Positions 8,594 through 18,956 of a stretch of 64,000 nucleotides of DNA are shown here, piece by piece. Each line of letters starts with the position of its first letter. Within the stretch, counting starts at the first letter, position 1. This DNA is from Methylacidiphilum infernorum V4. GTDB lineage: Bacteria; Verrucomicrobiota; Verrucomicrobiia; Methylacidiphilales; Methylacidiphilaceae. The position numbers and the translations under genes are program-made. The stretch covers positions 310,001 through 374,000 of the forward strand of contig NC_010794.1 of the NCBI RefSeq assembly GCF_000019665.1, given 5' to 3'. The notes below the pieces were generated by a model. The model searched no databases and was not told where the DNA came from. It worked only from the letters and a program-made list of their open reading frames with translations.

Positions 8594-10596
8594 CCGTCCC
8601 TCCTATAGATCTGGACAAAAGGGACGAGTAGCTCCTCGACACTAATGCCACCATGACCGACTAGGGTTTTACCCGCCGGTACGAAAGCAGCCCGGTTCGG
8701 AGCGATGAGGGCGAGGTAGTCCTCTGGGAGGCCCACCGAGGACCACTCCAGGGACTTCGGGAATCGCTCCTTGACTTGATCCCTGAGCCTGGGATCGGAG
8801 TAGATACGAACACGCACGCCACGATGGTCCGCAATCGCCCCTTCGGAAGGCCGTCCCACGCCTTTCGACTCGATATTGCCGTGGTCCGAGGCAAGGTAGA
8901 TCTGGAAACCTTGGGTCTGAAGCAGGCCGAGAAGTTTCCACATGAATCCCTGCCTGGCCCATTGCCGAACTTGGTTGTGCATCCCCGCTGCACCCAGCTC
9001 CATGCCGTGCATGATCCTGTCGACCTTGCCAATGACCAGTCCGATGACACGTAGCCTGGGCCGGGCGAGACACTCGGAGACCTTGTCCAGGTCCCCGTCA
9101 CCCAGTCCCTTGGCGTAGGTCACCTCGTGCTGCGTCAACCCCTGATCGATCCAGAACTGTGTCCAAAGTTCCTGCTCCTTCTCTGTGGTATGGATACTTG
9201 CCGGAAAGTAGATCGGCGCTTTTCCGGCAAAGGCGGCCTGCCGGGAAACCGAGGTGATGGTGGGAATCCAAGCAAAAACGGCCTTCTCGTCGAACAGCAG
9301 CTTCGAGTCCAGCTCTTTGAGCACCTCGCGTAAGGCGATCCATTGGTCCAGGGCGAGACCGTCCATCAGCAGAAAAGCGATCTTCGAGTTCCGGTCATCC
9401 GCGAGCCTTCGGGCGAGGAACCGCGGGATGTGATGCAGCATCACCGGCGGCACGGGCGGAAGGTTGACCAGGCTAGCGTAGTGCTTCAGCACCCAATCCT
9501 TGAGTGCAGAATCGATCCGGGATCTCAATCCTTCCAGACGCTCCCGGTATTCTTCCTGCAGGGTGGTGTCCGGCTGCATCTCTAAGGATACGAGTTCCGC
9601 CCACGGGTAGGCAAATTGGAGCCACTCCTCATGACGCGCCTCCACCGTGGGGATCTTCTTCTCGATGGAATCCAGCAGCCCCTCCATGCGGCGGCGACGG
9701 TTCTCCTCGGGTGAGACTTTGATGCCGTAAGCCACCCATGTCTTGGCGAGCGCTTGTGATTGCTCGTGAGGTACGGGCTGGAGCAAGCCCTCGAGGAAAA
9801 GGTTGTTGATGTAAATGCGGACGTCGTCGTGGCCGAAAGGCAAAAGCGGCGGTCCTGGGAACTTGAAGCCGTAGTCCGCAGCGTCCTCGTGGACGGCATC
9901 GTCCTTCGGCTTTGCATACGAGTCCAGGAACACCGGCCAGCGCTCCTGCAGGAACGCAAAAAATGCTTTCGCTTCCGGAATGATGTCTTCCAGAGGCCAA
10001 TCCTCGAACAGGCTGTTTTGACGAAGCACCTGGATAAAGCGCTCATCGAGTATGGCCGGGATTCGTTGTCCGCGGTAATGACGGCGCAACAAGACCTGGA
10101 GCAGGTCCTGAGGCTCTTTGATGAGTTCCGGCGCGATCCCGAACACATGACGAAGGACGAAGTCCTTCGTAGCGTTGACGCCGAGCTGCCCCGGTGCGTG
10201 CTTCGTCTGCGCATCGAACAAGGCGTCGAGATCAGCCCGATCGAGTGCCGCGACCACGGAAGAGTCGAGAGTCGGGAAGAGATCGCTTAAGGAAAACGAG
10301 AGCTTGCGGCCAGCCTGCAGCAAGTCGTAGGGCAACTCATTGAGATCGTGTGATTCCAATCTCAGCACGACCACCAGATCGGTTTCCTCGCCACGGTCCC
10401 AGCGGGAACGGAACTTGGATTCGTAGGCATAGCGAAAGGCGACATGATCCTCGAACGGTATCAGCTCAAAGCCCCGTTCCCGGATCCCTGCAAGGATACC
10501 TTCTTCAAGGAGCAAGCGATCCGGATCCGCGATCAGGGTAAGCCGGGCGACCTGGGGTGTGAACTCACTCAGGATTTGGTCACGCCAACTACTCAT
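8590..10596 (-). CDS. pglZ: BREX phosphatase-fold protein PglZ
   Basis: This 668-residue protein has a C-terminal PglZ domain of the alkaline phosphatase superfamily. Evidence includes the metal-site strand AFLLMDGLALDQW (about 412), the second metal motif YLASDHGNIESKGVG (about 562) and the C-terminal VGHGGISVEELLVPF, which is characteristic of the family. The N-terminal half (IADPDRLLLEEGILAGIRER; VVVLRLESHDLNELPYDLL) is the usual PglZ nucleotide-fold-like region. PglZ is the hallmark of BREX and is required for phage resistance in characterised systems, though its substrate is not settled. ATG 10596 follows GGAGG and overlaps the helicase stop by 8 nt. The stop overlaps the next gene by ATGA. 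Length and motifs are complete, so the protein is probably functional. Confidence 0.92.
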   Translation of the reverse strand: MSSWRDQILSEFTPQVARLTLIADPDRLLLEEGILAGIRERGFELIPFEDHVAFRYAYESKFRSRWDRGEETDLVVVLRLESHDLNELPYDLLQAGRKLSFSLSDLFPTLDSSVVAALDRADLDALFDAQTKHAPGQLGVNATKDFVLRHVFGIAPELIKEPQDLLQVLLRRHYRGQRIPAILDERFIQVLRQNSLFEDWPLEDIIPEAKAFFAFLQERWPVFLDSYAKPKDDAVHEDAADYGFKFPGPPLLPFGHDDVRIYINNLFLEGLLQPVPHEQSQALAKTWVAYGIKVSPEENRRRRMEGLLDSIEKKIPTVEARHEEWLQFAYPWAELVSLEMQPDTTLQEEYRERLEGLRSRIDSALKDWVLKHYASLVNLPPVPPVMLHHIPRFLARRLADDRNSKIAFLLMDGLALDQWIALREVLKELDSKLLFDEKAVFAWIPTITSVSRQAAFAGKAPIYFPASIHTTEKEQELWTQFWIDQGLTQHEVTYAKGLGDGDLDKVSECLARPRLRVIGLVIGKVDRIMHGMELGAAGMHNQVRQWARQGFMWKLLGLLQTQGFQIYLASDHGNIESKGVGRPSEGAIADHRGVRVRIYSDPRLRDQVKERFPKSLEWSSVGLPEDYLALIAPNRAAFVPAGKTLVGHGGISVEELLVPFVQIYRRDG

Positions 10597-13411
10597 GGGT
10601 GCCTCCCTCCACGCGGACGAGAAGCAAGGGCACCATTTCCGGCAAGATCTGGGCCCTGCGCTCGAGTTGTTCCCTGAAGCGTTCTTCCTCCTGTTTCAAG
10701 AGACTCAGGCGATGGTTGCGGACCTGGGGCAGTCCGATGAGCTCGATGGCTCTGTGTCGTGCAGCGAGGGCGTACTCGCTCTTCTCACGCTCCCGATCAA
10801 GACGCTCCCGGTGAGCCTGCACCAACTCATCGTAGATCGTCTTCCCCTGTCGTTCTGCCGCCTCCCGGAGTCGCTGGAAGGCTTTATGAGAGGTCTCGAT
10901 GTCCAAATGCCGGAGGATCGTGGGTGGAGTTGTCAGGAGTTGATCCCAGATGTGCCGGGCAGTCGGGGCAAACACCCGACCGTCGTCGGCCAGGAACAAG
11001 GGCATGATCCGTCGACGATTCCAGTCGGCTGTCGAGATTGAGATTCGCCAGAGCGACCAGAAACCCATGATCTCTGGGGAAAGGCCAGGAAGCGTGATGA
11101 CAGGGACTGGTTGTCTCGGGGCAAGGGGAGGTAGGCACATGGCCAGCCCACGCACCTTGGGATCTTCCAGTGTCAAGTGGTAGCTCAAAGGCTTCTCTTC
11201 AGCCTCCTTGCTGGTGAAGACGACATTGGTCAGTCGCTCGCCGCTCGGCCAAGTGAGATCCCAGGCACCGTTCTTCCTCTCAGCCTTGCCGCCGTGAGCC
11301 TGCAGGTAGCTTACTGTCATGCACTCCACCCAATGCGGGAGCGGGTGGGCCAGCAGCCGCTGGGCCTCGCGAGGGTCCAGGTCTTCGGTAGAACCAAGCA
11401 TGGAAGCACTCTGTCGGGACTCCCGTGCCTGCTCCTGGATGCTTTTCAGTACCTCGTCGACCTTCGTCTCCACTACATCGGGATTGAGGATGGCCTCCAT
11501 GTACAGATCATCGAAGATCTGGCCTGCCTGGGCAGAGTCGAGCACGTCACCGGTCTTGTCGATGCCGAACTCTTCGAGGATGACCGCTAGTTTCTCCTCC
11601 AGGACCTCGCGGACGCGGTGTTCGACCGAGTCCTCGAACACGAAGTTGATGGCGTGCACCGTATGGGTCTGGCCGATGCGGTCCACCCGGCCGATGCGTT
11701 GTTCCAGGCGCATCGGGTTCCAAGGGATGTCGTAGTTGATGACCACATGGCAGAACTGGAGGTTGAGACCCTCACCACCAGCGTCCGTCGAGATGAGGAT
11801 GCGGGCATCCTTGGCGAATGCGTTCTGGACCCGCTTGCGCTCCTCCATGTCCATGGATCCGTTGAGGCATACTACCTTGAAGCCGCGCTCGGTCAGGAAC
11901 TCGTACAGCATCTCTTGGGTCGGCACGAACTCGGTGAACACCAGTACCTTGAGGTCCGGGTCGCCTTCCTCGACTTGGAGGCGGTATATCCAGTCCAGGA
12001 GCGCTTCGGCCTTGGCGTCCGGGCCTTGGGCTTCGCAGCGCTTGGCCGCTTCCAGGAGTAGCTTCACCTCGGCCCGTTCATTCTTCAGGGCCTTGAGCCT
12101 GGTCTTGAGCAGCGTGTCGATCTGCTCCTGGCCGTCCAGGTCGGCCCAGTCCTCCTCGGAGACCATGGTAAAGAGTGTGGGCTGTTCCTGCGCCTGCGGG
12201 GCCTCGAGCACTTCGAGGCGCCGCTGCAGGGTTGTGCGGATGGCACGGGTGCTGGAAACCACCAGGCGCTGCATCAGGATCATGAGGAATCCGATGTAGC
12301 TGTGCTTCTCGTGCATGGCCTGGTTGTAGCCTTCGCGCACATATTCGGTGACCTCCTCGTAGAGCAGCCGTTGATCCCGGTGGCGATCCTCCCAGGAAAC
12401 CGGTACCAGCTCCGTGCACCTGGGTTTGAAAAGCGGCTTGCCTTGTGCGTCGATGGCCCGGCGCTTCTCCGTGCGGATCACGTAGGGCTGTACCCGCTCC
12501 TTTGTCACGCTGGTCACATCGGGGAAGGCCTTGGCGTCGACCAGGGAAATCAGCCGGTGGAAGGCATCTGTCTTGCCCTGGTGCGGGGTGGCGGATAGCA
12601 GGAGCAGGTAGGGCACGGCCTCGGCCAGCCCCTGGCCGAGCTTGTAACGGGCCACCTGGTCCCTGCTCCCACCCAGGCGATGGGCCTCGTCCACGATCAC
12701 CAGGTCCCAGCCGGCGGAGATCAGGTCCTCGAAGCGCTCCCGGTTGTACTCGGCCACCTGTTCCCTCGACCAGCCGCGCCGTCCCTCCAAAGGCTTCACA
12801 GAGTCCATGGGGCAGACCACCTGTGGATGGCTCTGCCAGAGATTGCCTTCTTGGGCGATGCGGCGGTAGGCGGAGAAGTCGCTCGGGATGAGCAGGCGGA
12901 ACTCCTCTCCGAAGTGGGTGCGCATCTCCGCTACCCATTGGGTAACCAGGCCCTTCGGGGCGATCACCAGAGTTCGTCTCACCAGGCCCCGGAGCTTGAG
13001 CTCCCGCATGATTAGACCTGCCTCGATAGTCTTGCCGAGGCCCACCTCGTCCGCCAGGAGATAGCGCACGCGGTCATTGGAAATGGCCCTGGAGAGAGCC
13101 CGAATCTGATGGGGCAACGGGATGACGGACGATTCGATGGGAGCAAGCAGGATGTTCTGGGACAGCGCATCGGCCACCCGCGCCGCGGCGGCGAGATAAG
13201 CGATCTTTTCCACAGTGCCGACACTTGCTTCATGCATGGGCCGAAGGCGCGCGGCGGGCAATCGCACGACGGTATCCTTGCCCGGCAGCCAGACACGGCA
13301 GAAGGTCTCGCCCCAGAGCGTCTGGGACTCGATGATCCTGCAGGGCTCCCTGTGTTCGGGGCTCCATGCCCACTGATCGGGAGTGAACATGCTCTCAGCT
13401 ATCCACCTCAT
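10589..13411 (-). CDS. brxHII: SNF2-family helicase, BrxH type
   Basis: This is a 940-residue RapA/SNF2-like ATPase. Walker A is DEVGLGKT (121-128), followed by motif Ia VIAPKGLVTQW, motif II DLVIVDEAHRLGG, motif III LLLSATPHQGK, and in the C-terminal RecA lobe ISTDAGGEGLNLQF and motif VI QRIGRVDRIGQTH. The C-terminal third is charged and helical (ERLDREREKSEYALAARHR). Type 3 BREX loci carry a SNF2 helicase between the methyltransferase and PglZ, exactly as here. GC is among the highest in the window (about 60-70%), unlike the TrlF gene upstream. An alternative start is ATG 13390. It probably translocates on duplex DNA for the BREX complex. Confidence 0.88.
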   Translation of the reverse strand: MRWIAESMFTPDQWAWSPEHREPCRIIESQTLWGETFCRVWLPGKDTVVRLPAARLRPMHEASVGTVEKIAYLAAAARVADALSQNILLAPIESSVIPLPHQIRALSRAISNDRVRYLLADEVGLGKTIEAGLIMRELKLRGLVRRTLVIAPKGLVTQWVAEMRTHFGEEFRLLIPSDFSAYRRIAQEGNLWQSHPQVVCPMDSVKPLEGRRGWSREQVAEYNRERFEDLISAGWDLVIVDEAHRLGGSRDQVARYKLGQGLAEAVPYLLLLSATPHQGKTDAFHRLISLVDAKAFPDVTSVTKERVQPYVIRTEKRRAIDAQGKPLFKPRCTELVPVSWEDRHRDQRLLYEEVTEYVREGYNQAMHEKHSYIGFLMILMQRLVVSSTRAIRTTLQRRLEVLEAPQAQEQPTLFTMVSEEDWADLDGQEQIDTLLKTRLKALKNERAEVKLLLEAAKRCEAQGPDAKAEALLDWIYRLQVEEGDPDLKVLVFTEFVPTQEMLYEFLTERGFKVVCLNGSMDMEERKRVQNAFAKDARILISTDAGGEGLNLQFCHVVINYDIPWNPMRLEQRIGRVDRIGQTHTVHAINFVFEDSVEHRVREVLEEKLAVILEEFGIDKTGDVLDSAQAGQIFDDLYMEAILNPDVVETKVDEVLKSIQEQARESRQSASMLGSTEDLDPREAQRLLAHPLPHWVECMTVSYLQAHGGKAERKNGAWDLTWPSGERLTNVVFTSKEAEEKPLSYHLTLEDPKVRGLAMCLPPLAPRQPVPVITLPGLSPEIMGFWSLWRISISTADWNRRRIMPLFLADDGRVFAPTARHIWDQLLTTPPTILRHLDIETSHKAFQRLREAAERQGKTIYDELVQAHRERLDREREKSEYALAARHRAIELIGLPQVRNHRLSLLKQEEERFREQLERRAQILPEMVPLLLVRVEGGTHE

Positions 13412-13464
13412 ATTCTACCCGAAAAGGTAAAGCCAAATGATCTCCCAGCGGCACATTGCAACTA

Positions 13465-16218
13465 TCACACATGGCACCCCTCCAACGCGATTCGGCGGTA
13501 CCGTTGTTCGAAAGCTTCACGTCCACCCTCCATGATTGCGCAGATCGTGTCCCGTACAGCCTTTTGCTGGAGGCAGCCAACGATGTCTTGATGTGTCTCG
13601 CCCCCACGTGTGGCTAGTGCGACTACGATTTCGGCGTCCCCATTCACGACGATGTTGGCATTGTGAGTAACCACTATCACCTGTCGTTTACGCTTGATAG
13701 TTCGAAGCTGCTGAACGATGAGCTCATAAATAAGGCGATTGTCCAGATCATCCTCGGGCTGATCGAGTATGATTGGCTCTTCCCCATAGGAAAAGAGGAA
13801 AGCTAGGAGTGCTGCCGTCTTTTGCCCCGGCGATCCTTCGCGAATGGCCCGAAAGCCGGAACCTTCGGCCGATGTACTGTACTCAACCTTGAGCAAATCC
13901 TCCGGAAACCAGAGATCCAACCGGTCGATGACCTCAGGCGGAAGCTTGCGCAGATGACCTTCGAACCTCCGGTCCGCCAATTCCCCCTGGTAAGAGCCAT
14001 TTGCTATGTCGCGAAGCTTTGCTTTAATGGCCACAAGACGCTGCTCGATGTCCTCTGCGCTGCCCCCGTTTGGGTAGAGTTCTTCAACCAGTACACCGAT
14101 GTCCTTTTCGAAACCGCCCGACTCTCGTTGCAGCAGTTGCCGGAGCTCGAGTTCCACACCATCCCGTGCGCCATACGGAATGACATCGATCCGCACATAG
14201 GTGTTGCCACGAAGGATGTTGATCAGGAAGTCCTTGCGCCGCCGCGTGAGATCGCGGCGAAGTTCCGTTATCCGCTTGAGACTTTCGTCGGCCTGCTGTC
14301 GAATTTTCTGGAGGTCGATGCACCTGGATTCCAGATCCTTAAGTTTCCCCTCCAAGGCTTGTCGTCGCTGGACAAGTTCGCCGTATGCCGATGGGTCCCC
14401 CACCTTTTCCTCTTTTAGACGCTGGATGAGTTCCTTGTACTTCTGGATCGCACCGTCTACTGCCTGTTTCCATGGAGACCCGTCACGAGCCTGACGCCAT
14501 CGCCTTGCGATGTCATCAACCTGATTGGGGAGTTCCTCAAGCCTCTCTTTCACCGACTTGAGCTCATTCAGGGTATTCTCAGCTTTCCCTAGGATATCTA
14601 GATCCTCATCTACACCCGCTTCAAAGAATGAGACATCCAGATGATCTGGAAGCAATTCACGCGCCACCTTGCACAAGCGGTCGCTGGCATCGGTCCACGC
14701 ATTTTCCCAACTCTGCACCGCGCTCTGCTGGTGCTGGCGCTTCTGGTACTCTTTGAGCACATCCGCGTAACTCGCTTGTTCGAAAACGGAAAGCTTGCGC
14801 TTGATGTCCTCAAGCTCCCCGAGGAGTCGCTGCTGGTCCTCAAGTCTTGCTTTGATTTCGCGTGCCTTGGCCCGAAGCGAAAGGTAATGCGTTTCATTTG
14901 CATTCCAATCCTCCTTCCAGGACGGGCGACCAACCTCGCGGGCCTCATCCACGATTCGGAGGAGCTCCTGAGGATCTTTTGCCACTTCGAAGATCTGTTT
15001 CTGGCTATAAATGCGCACTGGGAATCGCTGAGCCACATCTCCTGGGTCCGATTGCCAATCGCCGTTTTCGTTCTGCACCTCAATGGGCACTGCGGTTTGG
15101 TTAGGGCTCCAATGGATGCGGAATCGAGTGCGATCCTTGCGGTAGTAGACCGTTAAATCTGCTTGATCGGTGAGCAACCCATTATCGTCCCGGCTCTGGT
15201 AGACATTTCTGTATTTCTGGAAGTCATTGGCCAATGCGGCTGGAAGCTCATCCTCGCGCTGCAGTGCAATCCTAAGAAATTCGACCAAGGTGGACTTCCC
15301 TGTCCCCCGGCCCCCGATGATCGCGTTGAACCATGGATTGAACTCCACCTTGAAGGTTTGGGATCGCCCCATGAAACGAGCGCTGCGTACCTCAATCGAC
15401 TCGACGGCCATGTCGCCGTGTCGGTTAGGGTCCTCCGAAGCTTGATCAGAACGCAATACCGAGAGGGGTCCGTCGAGCAGTGCAAGACGCAGCCCCTCCA
15501 GACTTGGCTTCTCCATCTTTACCCATGTGAAGTGGCTTCCCGGGTAACGCTGTGCGGCGTTACCACAAGGATGATGCGAATCCGAGCCCAGCAGCTCGGT
15601 CCAATGTAGCTTCTTGTCGTGATAGACCTGCGGCTTTTTCGATGATGGGTCCACGATTTCCATGGCGAGGACCGATTCGCAGCCTAGTGCTCCCGCGAGT
15701 GTTGTCCCGGTCAACTTGAAAAGTCCGTTGACGCCGTCCACGTGGGCCGGGATTGCAATACCACCGGCTTGTTCGATCTTCTGGCACACTTCAAGAAACG
15801 ATTTCCTCGTAACATCATCACTCCTCCCCTTCTTTCCCTCGTATTCGACGGCACCAAGGAGTGTGTCAACATCGGAAGTCGCTTTTGATGGATCGAGGAT
15901 CGCGAGGAGATGGACGCCGCCGTTTACGGAAATCTCGACACCAGGAAAAAGATAAAGGGGCCGAAAATCCGAGTGTTTTTGAAGCTCGGGGTTTTCCAAA
16001 GCCTCCTTCAGTTTGTCAATCCAGACACCAGTGTTATGGTCTGTGATGGCAATGCAATCAATGCCAGCTCGCATATAGTCAAGTAGCCACTCTGCTGGTG
16101 TGCGGCTCTTAAACTTCGCCTGATCGGGGCCTTTGCCGTAGTCATACGAGGCTGGGGTATGTGTGTGAAAGTCAAACTTCCACCAACGAGCACCTGGCCA
16201 ATTCCATTCAGTATTCAT
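13465..16218 (-). CDS. PHP-phosphoesterase plus SMC-like ATPase (TrlF type)
   Basis: This 917-residue two-part protein starts with a PHP metallo-phosphoesterase domain: FDFHTHTPASYDYG, IAITDHNTGVW, GVEISVNGGVHLLAI, IPAHVDG and LLGSDSHHP supply the metal ligands. An SMC/RecN-like ATPase follows, with Walker A IGGRGTGKSTLVEF, long charged coiled coils (about 430-700), the signature-like GSPGQKTAALLAFL and Walker B PIILDQPEDDLDN, ending in a switch-like VVTHNANIVVNGDAE. This is the TrlF layout. I chose ATG 16218, which overlaps the methyltransferase stop (ATGA) after GGGAGGAG. An ABC-ATPase-gated nuclease or phosphodiesterase is the likely activity, as in other PHP-SMC defence proteins. It is not a standard BREX gene, and its GC (about 50-55%) is lower than that of its neighbours. 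Confidence 0.86.
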   Translation of the reverse strand: MNTEWNWPGARWWKFDFHTHTPASYDYGKGPDQAKFKSRTPAEWLLDYMRAGIDCIAITDHNTGVWIDKLKEALENPELQKHSDFRPLYLFPGVEISVNGGVHLLAILDPSKATSDVDTLLGAVEYEGKKGRSDDVTRKSFLEVCQKIEQAGGIAIPAHVDGVNGLFKLTGTTLAGALGCESVLAMEIVDPSSKKPQVYHDKKLHWTELLGSDSHHPCGNAAQRYPGSHFTWVKMEKPSLEGLRLALLDGPLSVLRSDQASEDPNRHGDMAVESIEVRSARFMGRSQTFKVEFNPWFNAIIGGRGTGKSTLVEFLRIALQREDELPAALANDFQKYRNVYQSRDDNGLLTDQADLTVYYRKDRTRFRIHWSPNQTAVPIEVQNENGDWQSDPGDVAQRFPVRIYSQKQIFEVAKDPQELLRIVDEAREVGRPSWKEDWNANETHYLSLRAKAREIKARLEDQQRLLGELEDIKRKLSVFEQASYADVLKEYQKRQHQQSAVQSWENAWTDASDRLCKVARELLPDHLDVSFFEAGVDEDLDILGKAENTLNELKSVKERLEELPNQVDDIARRWRQARDGSPWKQAVDGAIQKYKELIQRLKEEKVGDPSAYGELVQRRQALEGKLKDLESRCIDLQKIRQQADESLKRITELRRDLTRRRKDFLINILRGNTYVRIDVIPYGARDGVELELRQLLQRESGGFEKDIGVLVEELYPNGGSAEDIEQRLVAIKAKLRDIANGSYQGELADRRFEGHLRKLPPEVIDRLDLWFPEDLLKVEYSTSAEGSGFRAIREGSPGQKTAALLAFLFSYGEEPIILDQPEDDLDNRLIYELIVQQLRTIKRKRQVIVVTHNANIVVNGDAEIVVALATRGGETHQDIVGCLQQKAVRDTICAIMEGGREAFEQRYRRIALEGCHV

Positions 16219-18956
16219 ACCTCTCCTCCCATCCTTGTCACCGCCTGGTCGTACCACATGAGGAGCTTGGTATCCTCCTGGAGGACATTATCGGGGATCT
16301 TGCGTGCCACGGCAATGATGGTGGCGTAGTCGTGCTCCTGCCATGCCTTCTTGAAGCCGGCACGGACGGCCTCGAGGCGGAACACCTTCAGGCACTTCTG
16401 CTTGGACTGGCGGTACTCCTCGAACTCGTGCAGTAGGGCCCGCTCGCGGAGCTTTTCCAGGTCGACGGCCTTGTTCGGATCCGGGATGTACCAGCGGTCC
16501 TTGGCCTTGGCCCGGAGGCGCTCGTGATCCTTGGGGAGGTTGCGCAGCTCCTTGAAGTTGCTGGAGAGGTAGCTGTGGATCTGGCTCGGCACCTCGCCCT
16601 TACCGTCGTAGCGAAGGAAGTTCTGCTCCAGCAGCTCGGAGAGCTCGAGCGGCTTCTCGTGCTTCTGCCAGCCGCCGATCTCCTTGAGGAACTGCGGATG
16701 AAGCTCCTGGAAGGTCTGCGGCTTCCTGGTGAGCTGCTGCTTGAGCCACTGTATGGCGGAGGCCTCGTCGGTGACGAAGAGCTGGAGATGCAGGACCTCC
16801 TTTACCTTCATCCGCTTCTTGTCGTACTCCGCCGCCTGCTCGGGCAGGAAGTACATCCCGTCGCGTTCCGGGAAGCACTTGGCGAGACCGGCGTAGAACT
16901 CCGCCACGGAGAGCGGCACCGTCACGCCACGCTGGACATGGAAGGCCACCATGCGGTCGAAGAGCAGGTAGTTCTGCCGCTCGGCGATGACCTCCGCCTT
17001 GCCGTCCTTTGAGACGAACACAGGCAGTTGCTTTAGGTGCATGCGGATGAAGTACCATACGCCTTCCTTGGTACCTGCGATCAGCTTGAACCTTTCCTCA
17101 AGGCCGCCGTTGGGTTTGTAAACTGTTATGGCTAAGTCTTTGTCTACCGCAGCTGCCTTGTGGTCTTGATGGAGTGTTGAGTGAACCTTGTCTAATACTG
17201 CTACGGTTGCGACAACAAACCCTGCCGCCTCAAGAGCTTGCTGTATGGCAGCCCATATCGCGTTGGATGAGTTGTGAAATACCATCACCATCCATCGACC
17301 TGGTTTTAGAACGCGGTAATACTCACAGAAACAACGCGTCATTATCTGTTGGTATTCGAATAGCCCCTTCTTCTGGGCGGGATTAGTGATGGCTTCGTTG
17401 ATCTTGTTTGTAAATACTCTCAACCACCACTCTGCCAAATAGTTTTGCTCTGAATAATTGATGTTCCCCCCGAAAGGCGGGTCGGTGAATATAAAATCTA
17501 CGGAGTTGTCGGGAATTTGGAAAAGCTGTGTAGCACTTTGCGTGGAAACAAAGGATCGCCCGATGACCCACTTGTTTCTCAATTTAGCTATTTGCTTCAG
17601 CATGGATAACAGCTTTATTCCGATATTTGTTTCGACCTGCAGTGTCGGAACATAGAGTGTATTTGACAATGGACCAACAGGGGATCCTTGGGGACGCCTT
17701 GCATCTACATAAAAACGATTGCGTCGAGTGGCATTATTCTCCAGTATCGTCAATACAGCAAACAGAGCAGCTCGTTTCAGGTCTTGATTCCCAATAGTTG
17801 CTACACGCGCGAGAGCGAGGTAGTTGCGTCTTGTGTAGAAATGATGTATGTGGGTGATCCCCCAGTATTCAGGAAGGTTGTTCCGCTCATGTGTCATGTG
17901 CGAGTAAGGAAGTTCTGTAGGCGTAATTAAGACATGATTTTCACCAACGGAAGCAGCTAATTGCGTATCGGCGTGTGTGGCTTCTCGTCGAATAGTGCGA
18001 TTTCCTATTTTCATAGAGACGAGAACCATTGTGGTTTTGGCTATCTTTGTGGGTCTGTTGAGCCAGGGATCAAACTCTGTTGTAAATGCCTTTTTTTGTC
18101 TATCCGACCGGATCGTAAATCCACAGTTGGGGCAGTTATACTCAGGCAACATTCTGTGATGCTTATAATCAATCACAATATCATATAGACGAAAGATATG
18201 CCCGCATTCCGGGCATTCTCCCCAATCGCTCCAAACTGCGTAGTTAAATGAAACTTCTTTTCCATCCCAATCGGTCAGATACAGGGGAATGATATCGCGT
18301 TGAATAATCTGGCCTAGATCTCCATCAGGTCCTTCTGCCAACTTTGGCGGCAAAGGCGCATTCATTACACTGGCTATGAACGTCGCGGCAGGAGACAGAT
18401 CTATGAGTATTGCATGACGCTTACCCCATTTGGAGTCGGTGTCCATCGTGGCGGCAAGTTCATGATCAGGGTGTTCAAGCAAGAGGCAGGCTACTCCCGT
18501 CATTCCGGTGCCGCAAAAAGCGTCCAGGACAATGTCACCAGGCTCCGTATAGTGGAGCAGGTAGTGTTGAATAGCCTTTGGAGGGACCTTTGTATGATAA
18601 GCTGGCAGACGATACAGGGGGTCATTCTTACCCTCCGTGACATCTACTGCTAAAGGTTCCTTGCTATAAGAACTGCCCGGTTCGTAGGGCTTACCATAGT
18701 GCCTTATAAAATCTTCGATAAAGGGGTTTGGGCATGCCGTATAATACGGCGGATCGGAAAGAGCTAATATGTCCTCGTCGCTAGCGTCAGGGAAACCTGG
18801 AAATTGACGAAACTTGGGATCCTGAAGCTTCTGGCGTAACTTGTCGAGAAAAAACTCGCGCCGCACCTTTTCGTTGGGAAAAGTCAGACCTAGGCACTCA
18901 ACCGGCTTCTCACCCTCGTCTATAGAGGGAAAGAGTTGCTGTTTAGAACATTTCAT
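16215..18956 (-). CDS. pglX: BREX adenine-type DNA methyltransferase (PglX type)
   Basis: This 913-residue DNA methyltransferase has motif I LDAFCGTGMTG (about 144-154), zinc-ribbon pairs CPECGH and CPNCGF in an inserted domain, and motif IV FTDPPFGGNINYSE (about 540). An additional N-terminal LSDPPYYTACPNPF is also present. It fits the methyltransferase slot of type 3 BREX, which marks host DNA and is also needed for defence. ATG 18956 overlaps the previous stop (ATGA); a frame extension to 19109 runs inside that gene and is not used. Composition is mosaic: codons 1 to about 630 are about 40-45% GC, while codons from about 635 on (below position 17,060) are about 58-62%. That suggests recombination within the gene, exchanging the catalytic and recognition part while keeping the native C-terminus. 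Confidence 0.87.
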   Translation of the reverse strand: MKCSKQQLFPSIDEGEKPVECLGLTFPNEKVRREFFLDKLRQKLQDPKFRQFPGFPDASDEDILALSDPPYYTACPNPFIEDFIRHYGKPYEPGSSYSKEPLAVDVTEGKNDPLYRLPAYHTKVPPKAIQHYLLHYTEPGDIVLDAFCGTGMTGVACLLLEHPDHELAATMDTDSKWGKRHAILIDLSPAATFIASVMNAPLPPKLAEGPDGDLGQIIQRDIIPLYLTDWDGKEVSFNYAVWSDWGECPECGHIFRLYDIVIDYKHHRMLPEYNCPNCGFTIRSDRQKKAFTTEFDPWLNRPTKIAKTTMVLVSMKIGNRTIRREATHADTQLAASVGENHVLITPTELPYSHMTHERNNLPEYWGITHIHHFYTRRNYLALARVATIGNQDLKRAALFAVLTILENNATRRNRFYVDARRPQGSPVGPLSNTLYVPTLQVETNIGIKLLSMLKQIAKLRNKWVIGRSFVSTQSATQLFQIPDNSVDFIFTDPPFGGNINYSEQNYLAEWWLRVFTNKINEAITNPAQKKGLFEYQQIMTRCFCEYYRVLKPGRWMVMVFHNSSNAIWAAIQQALEAAGFVVATVAVLDKVHSTLHQDHKAAAVDKDLAITVYKPNGGLEERFKLIAGTKEGVWYFIRMHLKQLPVFVSKDGKAEVIAERQNYLLFDRMVAFHVQRGVTVPLSVAEFYAGLAKCFPERDGMYFLPEQAAEYDKKRMKVKEVLHLQLFVTDEASAIQWLKQQLTRKPQTFQELHPQFLKEIGGWQKHEKPLELSELLEQNFLRYDGKGEVPSQIHSYLSSNFKELRNLPKDHERLRAKAKDRWYIPDPNKAVDLEKLRERALLHEFEEYRQSKQKCLKVFRLEAVRAGFKKAWQEHDYATIIAVARKIPDNVLQEDTKLLMWYDQAVTRMGGEV

